Positions 1-8,327 of a stretch of DNA of 64,000 nt are shown here, piece after piece. Made by a program: the position numbers and the translations under genes. The DNA comes from CBIHON01 sp966211965 (GTDB lineage: Bacteria; Pseudomonadota; Gammaproteobacteria; Burkholderiales; Burkholderiaceae_D), in contig CBIHON010000025.1 of NCBI GenBank assembly GCA_966211965.1, forward strand, positions 17,373 to 81,372, in the 5' to 3' direction. Every line of letters starts with the position of its first letter. Position 1 is the stretch's first letter. A model generated the notes under the pieces. It was not told where the DNA came from. It ran no database searches and was given only the letters and a program-made list of their open reading frames with translations.

Positions 1-2
1 CA

Positions 3-611
3 ACCGGGGTGTACGGCGATTGCGGTGGGGCACTGATTGACGAGACGCATCCGGTGCAGCCACAAAATGCCCGCGCCAAGCGCCGTGTCGATGCAGAGCG
101 GACGTTGCGCGCTTGGGCCAGACGCTCACACTCGCGCTTGAGCATCTTGCGCGCGCCGGGGATCTATGCGGACGATCGCTTGCCGATCGAACGCTTGAAG
201 AAAGGAACGCCGGCTTTATTACCGGATGAAGACGTGCATACCAATCATATCCATGCCGACGATTTGGCCCGCATTGTCGCATTGGCTTTGTTCAGGGCGC
301 TGCCTTGCCGGCTGTATCACGCGGTCGATGATTCGGATATGAAGATGGGGGAATATTTCGATGCGGTGGCCGATGCCTTGCATTTGCCGCGGCCGCCTCG
401 CTTGCCCGGTGACGAACTGAAAAATGTGGTGTCGCCCATGTTGCTGTCGTTCATGTCCGAGTCGCGGCGCTTGAGCAATGTGCGGCTCAAATCGGAACTC
501 GGCGTCCGGCTGCGTTATCCGCTGGTGCGCGATATGTTGGCGCAGCTTGGCGGCGCAAAGGACGGCGAAGCGGTAGACAAAACCAGCTTGGCAGAGTGCC
601 GCTCGGTTTGA
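3..611 (+). CDS. NAD-dependent epimerase/dehydratase family protein (5' truncated)
   Basis: The reading frame is open from the window edge, so the N-terminal nucleotide-binding half lies outside. The first visible residues read T-G-V-Y-G-D, the usual Y-containing strand of extended SDR epimerases. They are followed by a region with R-A-P-G-I-Y and N-H-I-H-A-D-D-L-A, typical of the C-terminal substrate-binding half of YeeZ/SDR-a type NAD-dependent epimerases. About 200 residues are visible. The substrate cannot be told from this part. It ends 5 bp before the convergent gene at 617-1183. The family call is good; the exact reaction is unknown. Confidence 0.8.
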   Translation, partial: TGVYGDCGGALIDETHPVQPQNARAKRRVDAERTLRAWARRSHSRLSILRAPGIYADDRLPIERLKKGTPALLPDEDVHTNHIHADDLARIVALALFRALPCRLYHAVDDSDMKMGEYFDAVADALHLPRPPRLPGDELKNVVSPMLLSFMSESRRLSNVRLKSELGVRLRYPLVRDMLAQLGGAKDGEAVDKTSLAECRSV

Positions 612-616
612 GGGGA

Positions 617-1183
617 TTAGCCGTTTCCTTGTGATTCGGGCTGAGGTTCCGGAGGCGGTTTTTTCTCGGATTCTATCGTGGCGGCTTCTTCAAATTTATC
701 CCATGAGATTTCGGTGACCTCGACCTTGGGAAGATCCTTGTAGTGCACCAAGCCCTCGTTGATGTATTCATCGGTCCCTTCAGCCGGCTTGCCGCCAGGG
801 GCTTGGGCAGCGGCAGAGGCTTCGCGGGTCGCTTCCTTGATGGGGAAGCGCCAGTAAATTTTTTCCAGTTCCAACCCGCAGGATTTCTGAATATGGTCGC
901 GCAGGGTCATTTCGATGATGTGCGACAAACGAAACCGTTTCATCGGTTCGGATTCGATCAAGGCCGTGAAGCGTTTGTTGCCGAGCAAGCGTACGCAACC
1001 GACCGCTACTTCCACGCCAGTCTTGCGAAAATAGTCAACAATCAGGATGTTGACCGCCGCGATATCTCGTGCTTCTCGGCGTGTTTGCTGCTTGAGTTTC
1101 ACCACATAGGCCAAGCTGGCCAGTAATGCGGTTGTCACTGCGCAAAGGAGCCAGAATTCTAGTGAGTCGGTTTGCAAACGCAT
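617..1183 (-). CDS. Hypothetical single-pass membrane protein
   Basis: A 188-residue protein with one hydrophobic helix near the N-terminus (about residues 9-27), then a basic stretch rich in K, Q and R that suggests a cytoplasmic C-terminal part. The tail is rich in P, E and Q. I do not recognise the family. A GAGG lies about 11 nt before the ATG. It converges on the epimerase gene. The 734 bp upstream contain no other gene, so it is probably transcribed alone. No enzymatic motif is visible. Confidence 0.65.
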   Translation of the reverse strand: MRLQTDSLEFWLLCAVTTALLASLAYVVKLKQQTRREARDIAAVNILIVDYFRKTGVEVAVGCVRLLGNKRFTALIESEPMKRFRLSHIIEMTLRDHIQKSCGLELEKIYWRFPIKEATREASAAAQAPGGKPAEGTDEYINEGLVHYKDLPKVEVTEISWDKFEEAATIESEKKPPPEPQPESQGNG

Positions 1184-1493
1184 TCTTGTTCAACCTCATG
1201 GTTGGTGGAAGCTCTTACGGTACAAGTAACTCGATGAACAGTACAGCTTTTTAAGCTTGCCCCCACAAATTCATGTCACCTTGCAAATACAGGCTGTTGA
1301 TTTTACACAAAACAGAAGGGTTTGAGAGTTTCTTCACCGCATTGTTTTTTGCGTAATGTCAACCGCTTTAGCGCATCTCCGTGAGGCCTTACATGCTTTG
1401 GATTCAAGAAGCCTGGGAAGCCATCGGCAAGCATTGGAAAAGGCATTGATATATATTTTTTGAATGTCTGATATTTTAAAAATAAAGTATTCT

Positions 1494-1593
1494 AATATGC
1501 TGCGGTGCGGTATAGTTGTATCTGTCTCCTCCAATCTCCTCCAAGAATTGGATTTAGCCCGCAGCCTTAAAAAAGCTCGCGGGCTTTTTTTTT
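1494..1593 (+). ncRNA. Candidate small RNA with CUCCUCC motifs
   Basis: Two CTCCTCC motifs (about 1525-1541) lie just before an intrinsic terminator (1556-1593), with no ORF that fits. Upstream, TTGAAT at 1460 and TAAAGT at 1483 have 17-nt spacing and could be a sigma-70 promoter, although TAAAGT matches the -10 consensus only 4 of 6. C/U-rich anti-Shine-Dalgarno loops are known from small RNAs such as the CcsR type. Only the terminator is strong evidence; the transcript is inferred. Confidence 0.25.
1556..1593 (+). terminator. Intrinsic terminator
   Basis: Inverted arms AGCCCGC (1556-1562) and GCGGGCT (1579-1585) are followed directly by eight T residues. No annotated gene lies upstream on this strand, so it probably ends an untranslated transcript. 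Confidence 0.7.
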
Positions 1594-1854
1594 ACCTTGC
1601 CTTTCCTGTATCGCTGCTGCTTCTATTTGAACGGGCGGCTACTGCGCCGACATGCTCATCGGCGTGCCGGCTTATTTAGAATGTCCCCGCGTCAAACCTC
1701 TATCGTACTGATCCGCATGACCGGAATCGGATGCCGGAAGTCCATCAGGCGGCGCGCAGCTGCCTCTCCTTGAATTTGCCTACGTACTACTACGCTATGT
1801 ACCCCTATAGCGCCCTAATTTCGTCTTACCTCGGCTAGACTAATGCGCATGCTT

Positions 1855-1875
1855 GGCAATAGGCAATAGGCAATA
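1855..1875. repeat. GGCAATA triplet tandem repeat
   Basis: Three exact copies of GGCAATA lie 43 bp before the pyruvate carboxylase start, with a further TGGCAAT just after. It looks like slippage; any regulatory role is unknown. Confidence 0.8.
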
Positions 1876-1917
1876 GCTTGGCAATGATTTGAAACCACTC
1901 TTCCTCATCGATCGACC

Positions 1918-4900
1918 ATGACCCATCAACGTCCTCACCATATCCGCAAACTGCTGGTTGCCAACCGTTCCGAGATCTGCATCCGCGTGATGCGCGCCGC
2001 CGCCGAACTAGGTATCCGCACCGTCGCCATCTATGCCGCCGAAGACCGCTTCGCGCTGCATCGCTTCAAGGCCGATGAAAGCTATTTGGTGGGGGAGGGC
2101 AAAAAGCCGATTGCCGCGTATCTGGATATCGACGACATTATCCGCATTGCCAAGGAAGCGCAGGTCGATGCGATCCATCCGGGTTATGGCTTCCTCTCGG
2201 AGAATCCTGATTTTGCCGAAGCCTGCGCCAAGAATGGCATCCGCTTCATCGGCCCCAAGCCGCAGGTCATGCGTACTCTCGGCAATAAGGTCGCCGCGCG
2301 CAATGCCGCCGTGGCCGCCGGCGTGCCGGTGATGCCGGCTACCAGCGCTTTGCCTCGCGATATCGAAGAAGCGAAAAAGCTGGCACTGGCAGTCGGCTAT
2401 CCCTTGATGCTGAAAGCCAGCTGGGGCGGGGGCGGGCGCGGCATGCGCGTGATCGAATCCGAGGCCGACCTGCCGGGGCAGCTGGAAATGGCGCGGCGCG
2501 AAGCCTTGGCCGCTTTCGGCAATGACGAGATGTATCTGGAAAAACTGGTACGCCGCGCGCGCCACGTCGAAGTGCAAATTCTGGGCGATGCCCACGGCAA
2601 TCTGGTCCACTTGTTCGAGCGCGATTGCTCCGTGCAGCGCCGCAACCAGAAGGTGGTGGAGCGGGCTCCGGCGCCTTACCTGACCGATGCCGCGCGCACC
2701 GAGCTGTGCGAAGCCGCCTTGCGCCTAGGGCGTGCGGTCGGCTATACCCATGCCGGCACGGTCGAATTCCTGATGGATGCCGATACCGGCCAGTTCTACT
2801 TCATCGAGGTCAATCCGCGCATCCAGGTCGAGCACACCGTCACAGAACAGGTCACCGGCATCGATATCGTGAAAGCGCAGATCCGTATCAGCGAGAACTG
2901 TCACATCGGCGGCACGGGCGAGTTGTCCGCGGGCGTGCCGGAGCAGTCCGGCATCCACCTGATGGGCAATGCCTTGCAATGCCGCATCACCACGGAAGAC
3001 CCGGAGAACAATTTCACGCCGGACTACGGCCGCCTGACCACCTACCGCAGCGCGGCCGGTTTCGGTGTGCGGCTCGATGCCGGGACTGCGTATTCCGGCG
3101 CGGTCATTACGCCTTACTACGATTCGCTGCTGGTCAAGGTCACGACCTGGGCGCCGACCTCGGATGAGGCGATCGCGCGCATGGACCGGGCCTTGCGCGA
3201 ATTCCGCATCCGCGGCGTCTCGACCAATCTGCCCTTCCTGGAAAACGTGATCAACCACGCGCAGTTCAAGTCGGGCGAATGCATCACACGCTTCATCGAT
3301 ACCACGCCGGAGCTGTTCCAGTTCGCCAAGCGGCGCGACCGCGCCACGCGCTTGCTGCGCTTCGTCGGCAATGTGGTGGTCAACGGCAATCCCGAGATGA
3401 AGGGGCGCAAGAGTCCGGACGGTGTCCTTCCCCATGCGCTGTTGCCGGTTGCTAATCGCGGTGCGCCGGTTGTCCCCGGCAGCCGCGACAAACTGCTCGA
3501 ACTCGGCGCCGACAAATTTGCGGAATGGATGAAGGCGCAGCCACAGGTCTTGTTGACCGATACGACGATGCGCGACGCTCACCAGTCGCTGTTCGCCACC
3601 CGCATGCGAACCGCCGACATGCTGGCGATCGCGCCTTATTACGCGCGCATGCTGCCGAATCTGTTCTCGCTTGAGTGCTGGGGCGGCGCCACCTTCGACG
3701 TTGCGATGCGCTTCCTGAAGGAAGATCCCTGGGACCGTCTGGCGCGACTGCGCACTGCCGTACCCAACATCCTGTTCCAGATGCTGTTGCGCGGCTCCAA
3801 CGCGGTCGGCTATACCAATTACGCCGACAACGTGGTCAAGTATTTCGTCCAGCAAGCGGCCAAGGGCGGCATCGATTTGTTCCGCGTATTCGACTCGCTC
3901 AACTGGGTGGAGAACATGCGTGTGGCCATCGACGCAGTGCGCGAATCCGGGGCCTTGTGCGAAGGCGCGATCTGCTATACCGGCGACCTGCTCGATCCGA
4001 AGCGGGCCAAGTACGATCTCAAATATTACGTCGCGATGGCGAGGGAACTGGAGCGTGCCGGCGTCCATATTCTTGCGATCAAGGACATGGCCGGCGTCTG
4101 CAAACCGCATGCAGCGCGAACGCTGGTCAAGGCGCTCAAGGAAGAAATCGGCCTGCCGATCCACTTCCATACGCATGACACCAGCGGCATCGCGGCAGCC
4201 ACCGTGCTGGCGGCGGTCGAGGCTGGCTGCGATGCAGTCGATGGCGCGATGGATGCGATGAGCGGGCTGACCTCGCAACCCAATCTCGGTTCGATCGCCG
4301 CAGCCCTGGCGGGCACCGAGCGCGACCCGCGCATGGATACCGGCGCAATGTTCGCCGTTTCGCAATACTGGGAAGGCGTGCGCCGTCACTATGCGCCTTT
4401 CGAAGCCGATATCCGCTCCGGTACCGCCGATGTATACCGGCACGAGATGCCGGGCGGCCAGTACACCAATCTGCGCGAACAGGCGCGTGCGATGGGGCTG
4501 GAGCATCGCTGGACCGAAGTGGCGCAAGCCTATGCCGACGTCAACCAATTGTTCGGCGATATCGTCAAGGTGACGCCGACCTCCAAGGTGGTCGGCGATA
4601 TGGCCTTGTTCATGGTTGCCAACGATCTAAGCCCGGACGATGTGCGCAATCCCGACAAGGAAGTCGCGTTTCCGGAATCGGTGATTTCCCTGTTCAAGGG
4701 CGAACTCGGTTTTCCTGCCGACGGTTTCCCCAAGGCCTTGGAACAGAAGGTGCTGAAAGGCGGCAAGCCGCTCGAAGGCCGGCCCGGCGCGCACTTGCCT
4801 CCGGTGGATTTCGCGGCGGTGCGGGGCGAAGCGGAAGCGGCTGTCGGACGCGCCATCAACGATGCGGAACTGGCTTCCTATTTGATGTACCCCAAGGTTT

Positions 4901-5388
4901 TCAAGGACTATGCCGAGCACCGGCGGCACTACGGTGACGTCAGCGTGCTGCCGACGCCGGTATTTTTCTATGGTTTGAAAGAGGGCGAGGAAATCTCGGT
5001 CGACATCGACCATGGCAAGACACTGGTGTTGCGCCTGCAGGGCCGGACCGAACTGGAAGAGGAAGGGCAGAGCAAGTTGTTCTTCGAGTTGAACGGCCAG
5101 CCGCGCTTGGTGCGCATCGATCGCGACGGTGCGGCCAAACTGGTCACGCATCCGCGTGCAGAAGACGGCAATGCCCGCCATCTGGGGGCGCCGATGCCAG
5201 GCATGGTGGTCACGCTGGCGGTCAAGTCAGGGCAGAAGGTGGCGAAGGGCGATCCTCTGGTATCGCTGGAAGCGATGAAGATGGAAACCATGATCCGGGC
5301 CGAGCGCGATGCCGTCGTCAAGCACCTGCATGTCAAGCCAGGAACAGTGGTGAGCGCGAAGGACTTGCTGATCGAATTTGAGGATTGA
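1918..5388 (+). CDS. pyc: Pyruvate carboxylase
   Basis: A 1156-residue one-chain pyruvate carboxylase, the usual length. It uses ATP and bicarbonate to convert pyruvate to oxaloacetate, refilling the TCA cycle in the cytoplasm. The biotin carboxylase domain fills about residues 1-460, with the ATP-grasp glycine loop (G-G-G-G-R-G-M) and the E-V-N-P-R-I-Q-V-E-H motif near 297-306. The carboxyltransferase domain starts near residue 547 with D-T-T-M-R-D-A-H-Q-S. The C-terminal biotin carrier domain has E-A-M-K-M, with the biotinylated lysine at residue 1121. The ATG is preceded by a weak ribosome site. It stands alone, with a hairpin shared with the convergent next gene downstream. The call is certain. 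Confidence 0.97.
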   Translation: MTHQRPHHIRKLLVANRSEICIRVMRAAAELGIRTVAIYAAEDRFALHRFKADESYLVGEGKKPIAAYLDIDDIIRIAKEAQVDAIHPGYGFLSENPDFAEACAKNGIRFIGPKPQVMRTLGNKVAARNAAVAAGVPVMPATSALPRDIEEAKKLALAVGYPLMLKASWGGGGRGMRVIESEADLPGQLEMARREALAAFGNDEMYLEKLVRRARHVEVQILGDAHGNLVHLFERDCSVQRRNQKVVERAPAPYLTDAARTELCEAALRLGRAVGYTHAGTVEFLMDADTGQFYFIEVNPRIQVEHTVTEQVTGIDIVKAQIRISENCHIGGTGELSAGVPEQSGIHLMGNALQCRITTEDPENNFTPDYGRLTTYRSAAGFGVRLDAGTAYSGAVITPYYDSLLVKVTTWAPTSDEAIARMDRALREFRIRGVSTNLPFLENVINHAQFKSGECITRFIDTTPELFQFAKRRDRATRLLRFVGNVVVNGNPEMKGRKSPDGVLPHALLPVANRGAPVVPGSRDKLLELGADKFAEWMKAQPQVLLTDTTMRDAHQSLFATRMRTADMLAIAPYYARMLPNLFSLECWGGATFDVAMRFLKEDPWDRLARLRTAVPNILFQMLLRGSNAVGYTNYADNVVKYFVQQAAKGGIDLFRVFDSLNWVENMRVAIDAVRESGALCEGAICYTGDLLDPKRAKYDLKYYVAMARELERAGVHILAIKDMAGVCKPHAARTLVKALKEEIGLPIHFHTHDTSGIAAATVLAAVEAGCDAVDGAMDAMSGLTSQPNLGSIAAALAGTERDPRMDTGAMFAVSQYWEGVRRHYAPFEADIRSGTADVYRHEMPGGQYTNLREQARAMGLEHRWTEVAQAYADVNQLFGDIVKVTPTSKVVGDMALFMVANDLSPDDVRNPDKEVAFPESVISLFKGELGFPADGFPKALEQKVLKGGKPLEGRPGAHLPPVDFAAVRGEAEAAVGRAINDAELASYLMYPKVFKDYAEHRRHYGDVSVLPTPVFFYGLKEGEEISVDIDHGKTLVLRLQGRTELEEEGQSKLFFELNGQPRLVRIDRDGAAKLVTHPRAEDGNARHLGAPMPGMVVTLAVKSGQKVAKGDPLVSLEAMKMETMIRAERDAVVKHLHVKPGTVVSAKDLLIEFED

Positions 5389-5398
5389 TGCAGAGGGT

Positions 5399-5425
5399 CT
5401 GCATCGGACCAAGCAACCGATGCAG
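5399..5425. terminator. Hairpin between convergent genes
   Basis: CTGCATCGG (5399-5407) pairs perfectly with CCGATGCAG (5417-5425) around a 9-nt loop, in the 39-bp gap between pyc and the convergent DUF4198 gene. A T-rich stretch follows on the plus strand after about 10 nt, inside the end of the next gene. It probably ends pyc transcription. Confidence 0.55.
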
Positions 5426-5427
5426 GG

Positions 5428-6270
5428 CTACCTGTTTGATTTTTTCGCTGCAATGAGGCTTGTCGACGGCCGCTCAAAAGTAAGATTGCCCCAATAACTA
5501 TCCCAGTCGACTTCCGTGGAATCCGTGGCGGGAATCATGTGTACCGCGCTGATCATCCATGCGCCGTCATAAGGCAGCGCGAAGCGCACCAGGCCTTCCG
5601 CTGTCGAACGCGTCCTGATCATCACAGTTTGTTCGTCATGCTTGTGCCATGCCTTTACCAGGGTATCGGCCAGCGGTTTTCCATCGAACAGGAGCCTGAA
5701 GTCCAGGGTCGTGTTTTTCCCGGCGGCATAAGGGTCCGTCAGCGGCAGGATTTCCAGGCGCTGACCGGTGCTTATCGCATAGGCTGCATCCGATCGTCCC
5801 CCGACCCGCAGCAGGGTCTTCACATTGCGGCGATAGCGCTCGCGTCCGGGCTGTGCGGCCTCACCCGACGCCTCGCGCTGTTTAATGATTGTGTCGAGGC
5901 CTTCGTCATGCAAATACGCATGGAACTTCTCGGCAGGCAACGTGATTTGGCTTGGATGGCTATCGAAAGCAATCAGGTTGATGCCGGCATCCGGAAAGGC
6001 CAGTTTTAAATCCGGCAAGATGGCGTTGCCAGGTATGCGGCTTAGCAGGTCTGCACTTTTTCCCGCTGCGTAATGATGGATGGCGGCGACGTTCGTCCTG
6101 GCGTACCCGATCAAGTCGCCGGTGAAGTATTCGCCGACATTCAGGGTCAGCCGGGCGGCCGAGCCGGCGGCCGGCGCAAACGGTTGCGCCCATAGCCAGA
6201 ATTCATGCGCCCCAGCCGGGAGCGCTGTTCCGAAAATGAAGAGGGCAAGTACTGCCCGGAGCCAATTCAT
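5428..6270 (-). CDS. DUF4198 domain periplasmic protein
   Basis: The start at 6270 gives a 280-residue protein with a good signal peptide (hydrophobic core, then P-A-G-A before H-E-F-W). AGGA lies about 8 nt upstream. A longer frame to 6393 exists but lacks a ribosome site and would bury the signal peptide. The mature protein starts with H-E-F-W-L, typical of DUF4198 proteins, periplasmic beta-rich proteins often found near metal or cobalamin transport genes. That link is known for the family; nothing in this neighbourhood confirms it. It is divergent from the GAF gene, with 256 bp between. Confidence 0.75.
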   Translation of the reverse strand: MNWLRAVLALFIFGTALPAGAHEFWLWAQPFAPAAGSAARLTLNVGEYFTGDLIGYARTNVAAIHHYAAGKSADLLSRIPGNAILPDLKLAFPDAGINLIAFDSHPSQITLPAEKFHAYLHDEGLDTIIKQREASGEAAQPGRERYRRNVKTLLRVGGRSDAAYAISTGQRLEILPLTDPYAAGKNTTLDFRLLFDGKPLADTLVKAWHKHDEQTVMIRTRSTAEGLVRFALPYDGAWMISAVHMIPATDSTEVDWDSYWGNLTFERPSTSLIAAKKSNR

Positions 6271-6526
6271 CGCAAGTCCTGTATAAAAGCCACAAGTATT
6301 GAGCTTTATACGCGGGATGTCACCATTCGGATTCAAATACGCGTCTGACGGTGAGAGTGGCCGCTCGCAACCGGCATTTGCGCAGGGCGGCAAGCTGTTG
6401 TATGGTTATTGCAACCGCGCAATGCAATTAACCATGGCTTGCGCCAATTCCTTTGGACGGGCCCGTCCGGCTCTACCGCAGTTTCGGACGGCAATCAGAC
6501 GAGAGGACCATCATGGAAGAGATGAA

Positions 6527-7558
6527 ATGAGCAGGCTCCCCGATATTCAGCCGGACACCGCGACGCCGGCCGATCTGCAGAGCCGCCTGTACTTTTCAAA
6601 GAAGCTCCAGGCGGTGACCAACAAGATCCACGCCACCAATAACCTTGATGAGATCATGCTCGATCTGTCGAAGGATATTTGCGATCTGTTCAATTGCGAC
6701 CGCCTGACCTTGTATGCGGTCAGCAAGGACAAGCAGTTCATTTATTCGAAGGTCAAGACCGGCATCAATACCAACAAGGACCTGGTTTTGCCCTTGAACG
6801 CGCAAAGTATCGCCGGGCATGTCGCCTTGTTCAAACGCAGTGTGCGTATCAGTGACGTCTACGACGAAGCGGAAATGAAGGCGCATGAGCCGGAACTCCA
6901 CTTCCGGCGCGAGGTTGATCAACTGACGGCCTATCGCACCAAGCAGATGCTGGCCGCTCCCTTGGTTGATGCGGGCAGCGGGGAATTGCTCGGTGTGATC
7001 CAGCTTCTCAACAATCGCGATGACGAAGCTTTTACCGCGCGTGCCGAACAAGGACTGAAGGAATTATGCGAAACCATGGCGATCGCATTTGTCCAGCGCA
7101 CCAGGATGCCGTCGGCGATTCGTTCGAAATACGAATCTCTGGTCGTCGATTCGATTATTTCCGGACCGGAGCTGGAGCTTGCCGGTCGCTGGGCGCGGCG
7201 CAAGAACATCGACATCGAAGATGCCTTGGTCGATGAGTTCCAGGTCAAGCTGGCGGCCATCGGAGAGTCGCTCGCCAAATTCTTCAAGGTGCCCTACGAG
7301 CGTTACAAGGCTGATCGGCTGGTACCCCTACCGTTGGTCAAACAGCTCAAGCGCGAGGTGGCGGAGAAAGGGCAATGGCTGCCGCTTGAGGAAGACAAGT
7401 TCGGCCTGACGGTGCTGACCATCGACCCCGGCCATGCCAACGACGGGGGCGCGGTCAGCAAGATTTTTCCCTATGCGAGCCTGTTCTTTCGCGTGACGAC
7501 CAAGCGCGAATTCAAGCAGACGCTTGAGCAGTTTTTTGGAGCCGGCGGCACAACCTGA
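6527..7558 (+). CDS. GAF domain protein with GspE/MshE N-terminal-like domain
   Basis: 343 residues from the ATG at 6527, preceded by GGAAGAGA. A GAF domain covers about residues 25-185 (C-D-R-L-T-L-Y in its middle; A-P-L-V-D...L-G-V-I-Q-L-L-N near its end). The C-terminal 130 residues resemble the N-terminal domain of GspE/PilB/MshE secretion ATPases, a fold that binds c-di-GMP in MshE. No catalytic output domain is present, so it is likely a ligand-sensing adaptor. A longer in-frame start at 6299 is unlikely because the extra residues look non-coding. The GAF call is firm; the C-terminal domain is by resemblance. Confidence 0.75.
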   Translation: MSRLPDIQPDTATPADLQSRLYFSKKLQAVTNKIHATNNLDEIMLDLSKDICDLFNCDRLTLYAVSKDKQFIYSKVKTGINTNKDLVLPLNAQSIAGHVALFKRSVRISDVYDEAEMKAHEPELHFRREVDQLTAYRTKQMLAAPLVDAGSGELLGVIQLLNNRDDEAFTARAEQGLKELCETMAIAFVQRTRMPSAIRSKYESLVVDSIISGPELELAGRWARRKNIDIEDALVDEFQVKLAAIGESLAKFFKVPYERYKADRLVPLPLVKQLKREVAEKGQWLPLEEDKFGLTVLTIDPGHANDGGAVSKIFPYASLFFRVTTKREFKQTLEQFFGAGGTT

Positions 7559-7665
7559 GCCTGCGCTTTCTCCGAGTGCTTGCTGGAAGGGGCGGTAAGA
7601 ACCTGTTGTTCAGGCTCTCGCCAAACGGGCGCCAGCCCGGTTCGGCCAACAGGTTTCAAATAAAC

Positions 7666-7694
7666 TGAACCGTGGCGAAGATTGATGCAACTTA
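7666..7694 (+). promoter_or_regulatory. Putative ECF sigma factor promoter of the OmpA-like gene
   Basis: TGAACC (7666-7671), 15 nt, then GCAACTTA (7687-7694). The same two blocks with the same 15-nt spacing precede both copies of the repeat-protein gene and the ECF sigma gene at 20082. The upstream AAATAAAC is also shared. TGAAC is a typical ECF -35 core. The leader to the ATG at 7737 would be about 35 nt. Confidence 0.6.
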
Positions 7695-7736
7695 TCAGTG
7701 AAGGGCATCAATTTCATACCTGTTAAGGAGATTTCC

Positions 7737-8327
7737 ATGAGCACCAAATTTTCCGCTTCCAAAGTTGCGCTTGCCGCCATTTTCGCCATTGGCCTGGGTT
7801 CTTTCACCGCCGGCTCGTTCGCTGACGAGGTCAAATCCCTGCGCGGCAAACCCAGCAGCAGCCAGATTCTGGAAGCGCTGAGTCCCACCAAAGTGGCCCA
7901 CAACGTGCGCACGCGCGGCTTGTCATTGGGCAGCAGCGATGCGGCAGCCGAGCAGCCCAAAGCAGCACCTGCCGATGCCGAGCCGCGCGCGCTGGATCTT
8001 GACATCAAATTTGAATTTAATTCGGGTTTGCTGAGCCAGGACGGCAAGGATGTATTGGATCAGCTTGCCGAAGCCTTGAAGTCGGACGCGCTGGCCGGCT
8101 CCAAGTCCATCGTGCTGGAGGGACATGCCGATGCAAAAGGCAATCCAGCCTACAACAAGGTGCTGTCGTTGCGGCGCGCACAATCCGCCCGCAGCTATCT
8201 GGCCAGCAAGCACGGCATCCCCGGCAATAAGCTGAAGGCGTTAGGAAAGGGCTCGAGCGAACCGGTCGATCCGAGCAATCCTGAGGACGAAGTCAATCGC
8301 CGCGTGCGCGTGATCATCAATGGCTGA
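7737..8327 (+). CDS. OmpA family protein
   Basis: 196 residues. The start at 7737 follows AAGGAGA by 6 nt. A signal peptide (about residues 1-26, ending S-F-A) is followed by a variable linker and a C-terminal OmpA-like peptidoglycan-binding domain (about residues 85-195) with F-E-F-N-S-G, L-E-G-H-A-D, and the R-R-A-Q-S-A and N-R-R-V-R-V signatures. It probably sits in the periplasm attached to murein, since no beta-barrel domain is present. Its gene overlaps the next one by 8 bp. A putative ECF promoter precedes it, linking it to the repeat-protein locus. Confidence 0.88.
   Translation: MSTKFSASKVALAAIFAIGLGSFTAGSFADEVKSLRGKPSSSQILEALSPTKVAHNVRTRGLSLGSSDAAAEQPKAAPADAEPRALDLDIKFEFNSGLLSQDGKDVLDQLAEALKSDALAGSKSIVLEGHADAKGNPAYNKVLSLRRAQSARSYLASKHGIPGNKLKALGKGSSEPVDPSNPEDEVNRRVRVIING

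Larger units (their letters stand above)
1184..1917. other. Long intergenic region without a convincing protein gene
   Basis: The only ORFs here (1334-1534 minus and 1464-1679 plus) are short, low-complexity and have no recognisable motif. The region contains one strong terminator-like hairpin (1556-1593) preceded by a C/U-rich stretch and AT-rich promoter-like sequence, and a 7-bp triplication (GGCAATA x3, 1855-1875). The promoter of the pyruvate carboxylase gene must lie in its last part, but no clear -35/-10 pair stands out. Confidence 0.6.

Noticed and set aside
1464..1679. A 71-residue plus-strand ORF
   Set aside because: It runs through the intrinsic terminator at 1556-1593 and has no conserved feature.
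2725..4548. A 607-residue minus-strand open frame
   Set aside because: Antisense to pyruvate carboxylase; an effect of codon bias in GC-rich DNA.
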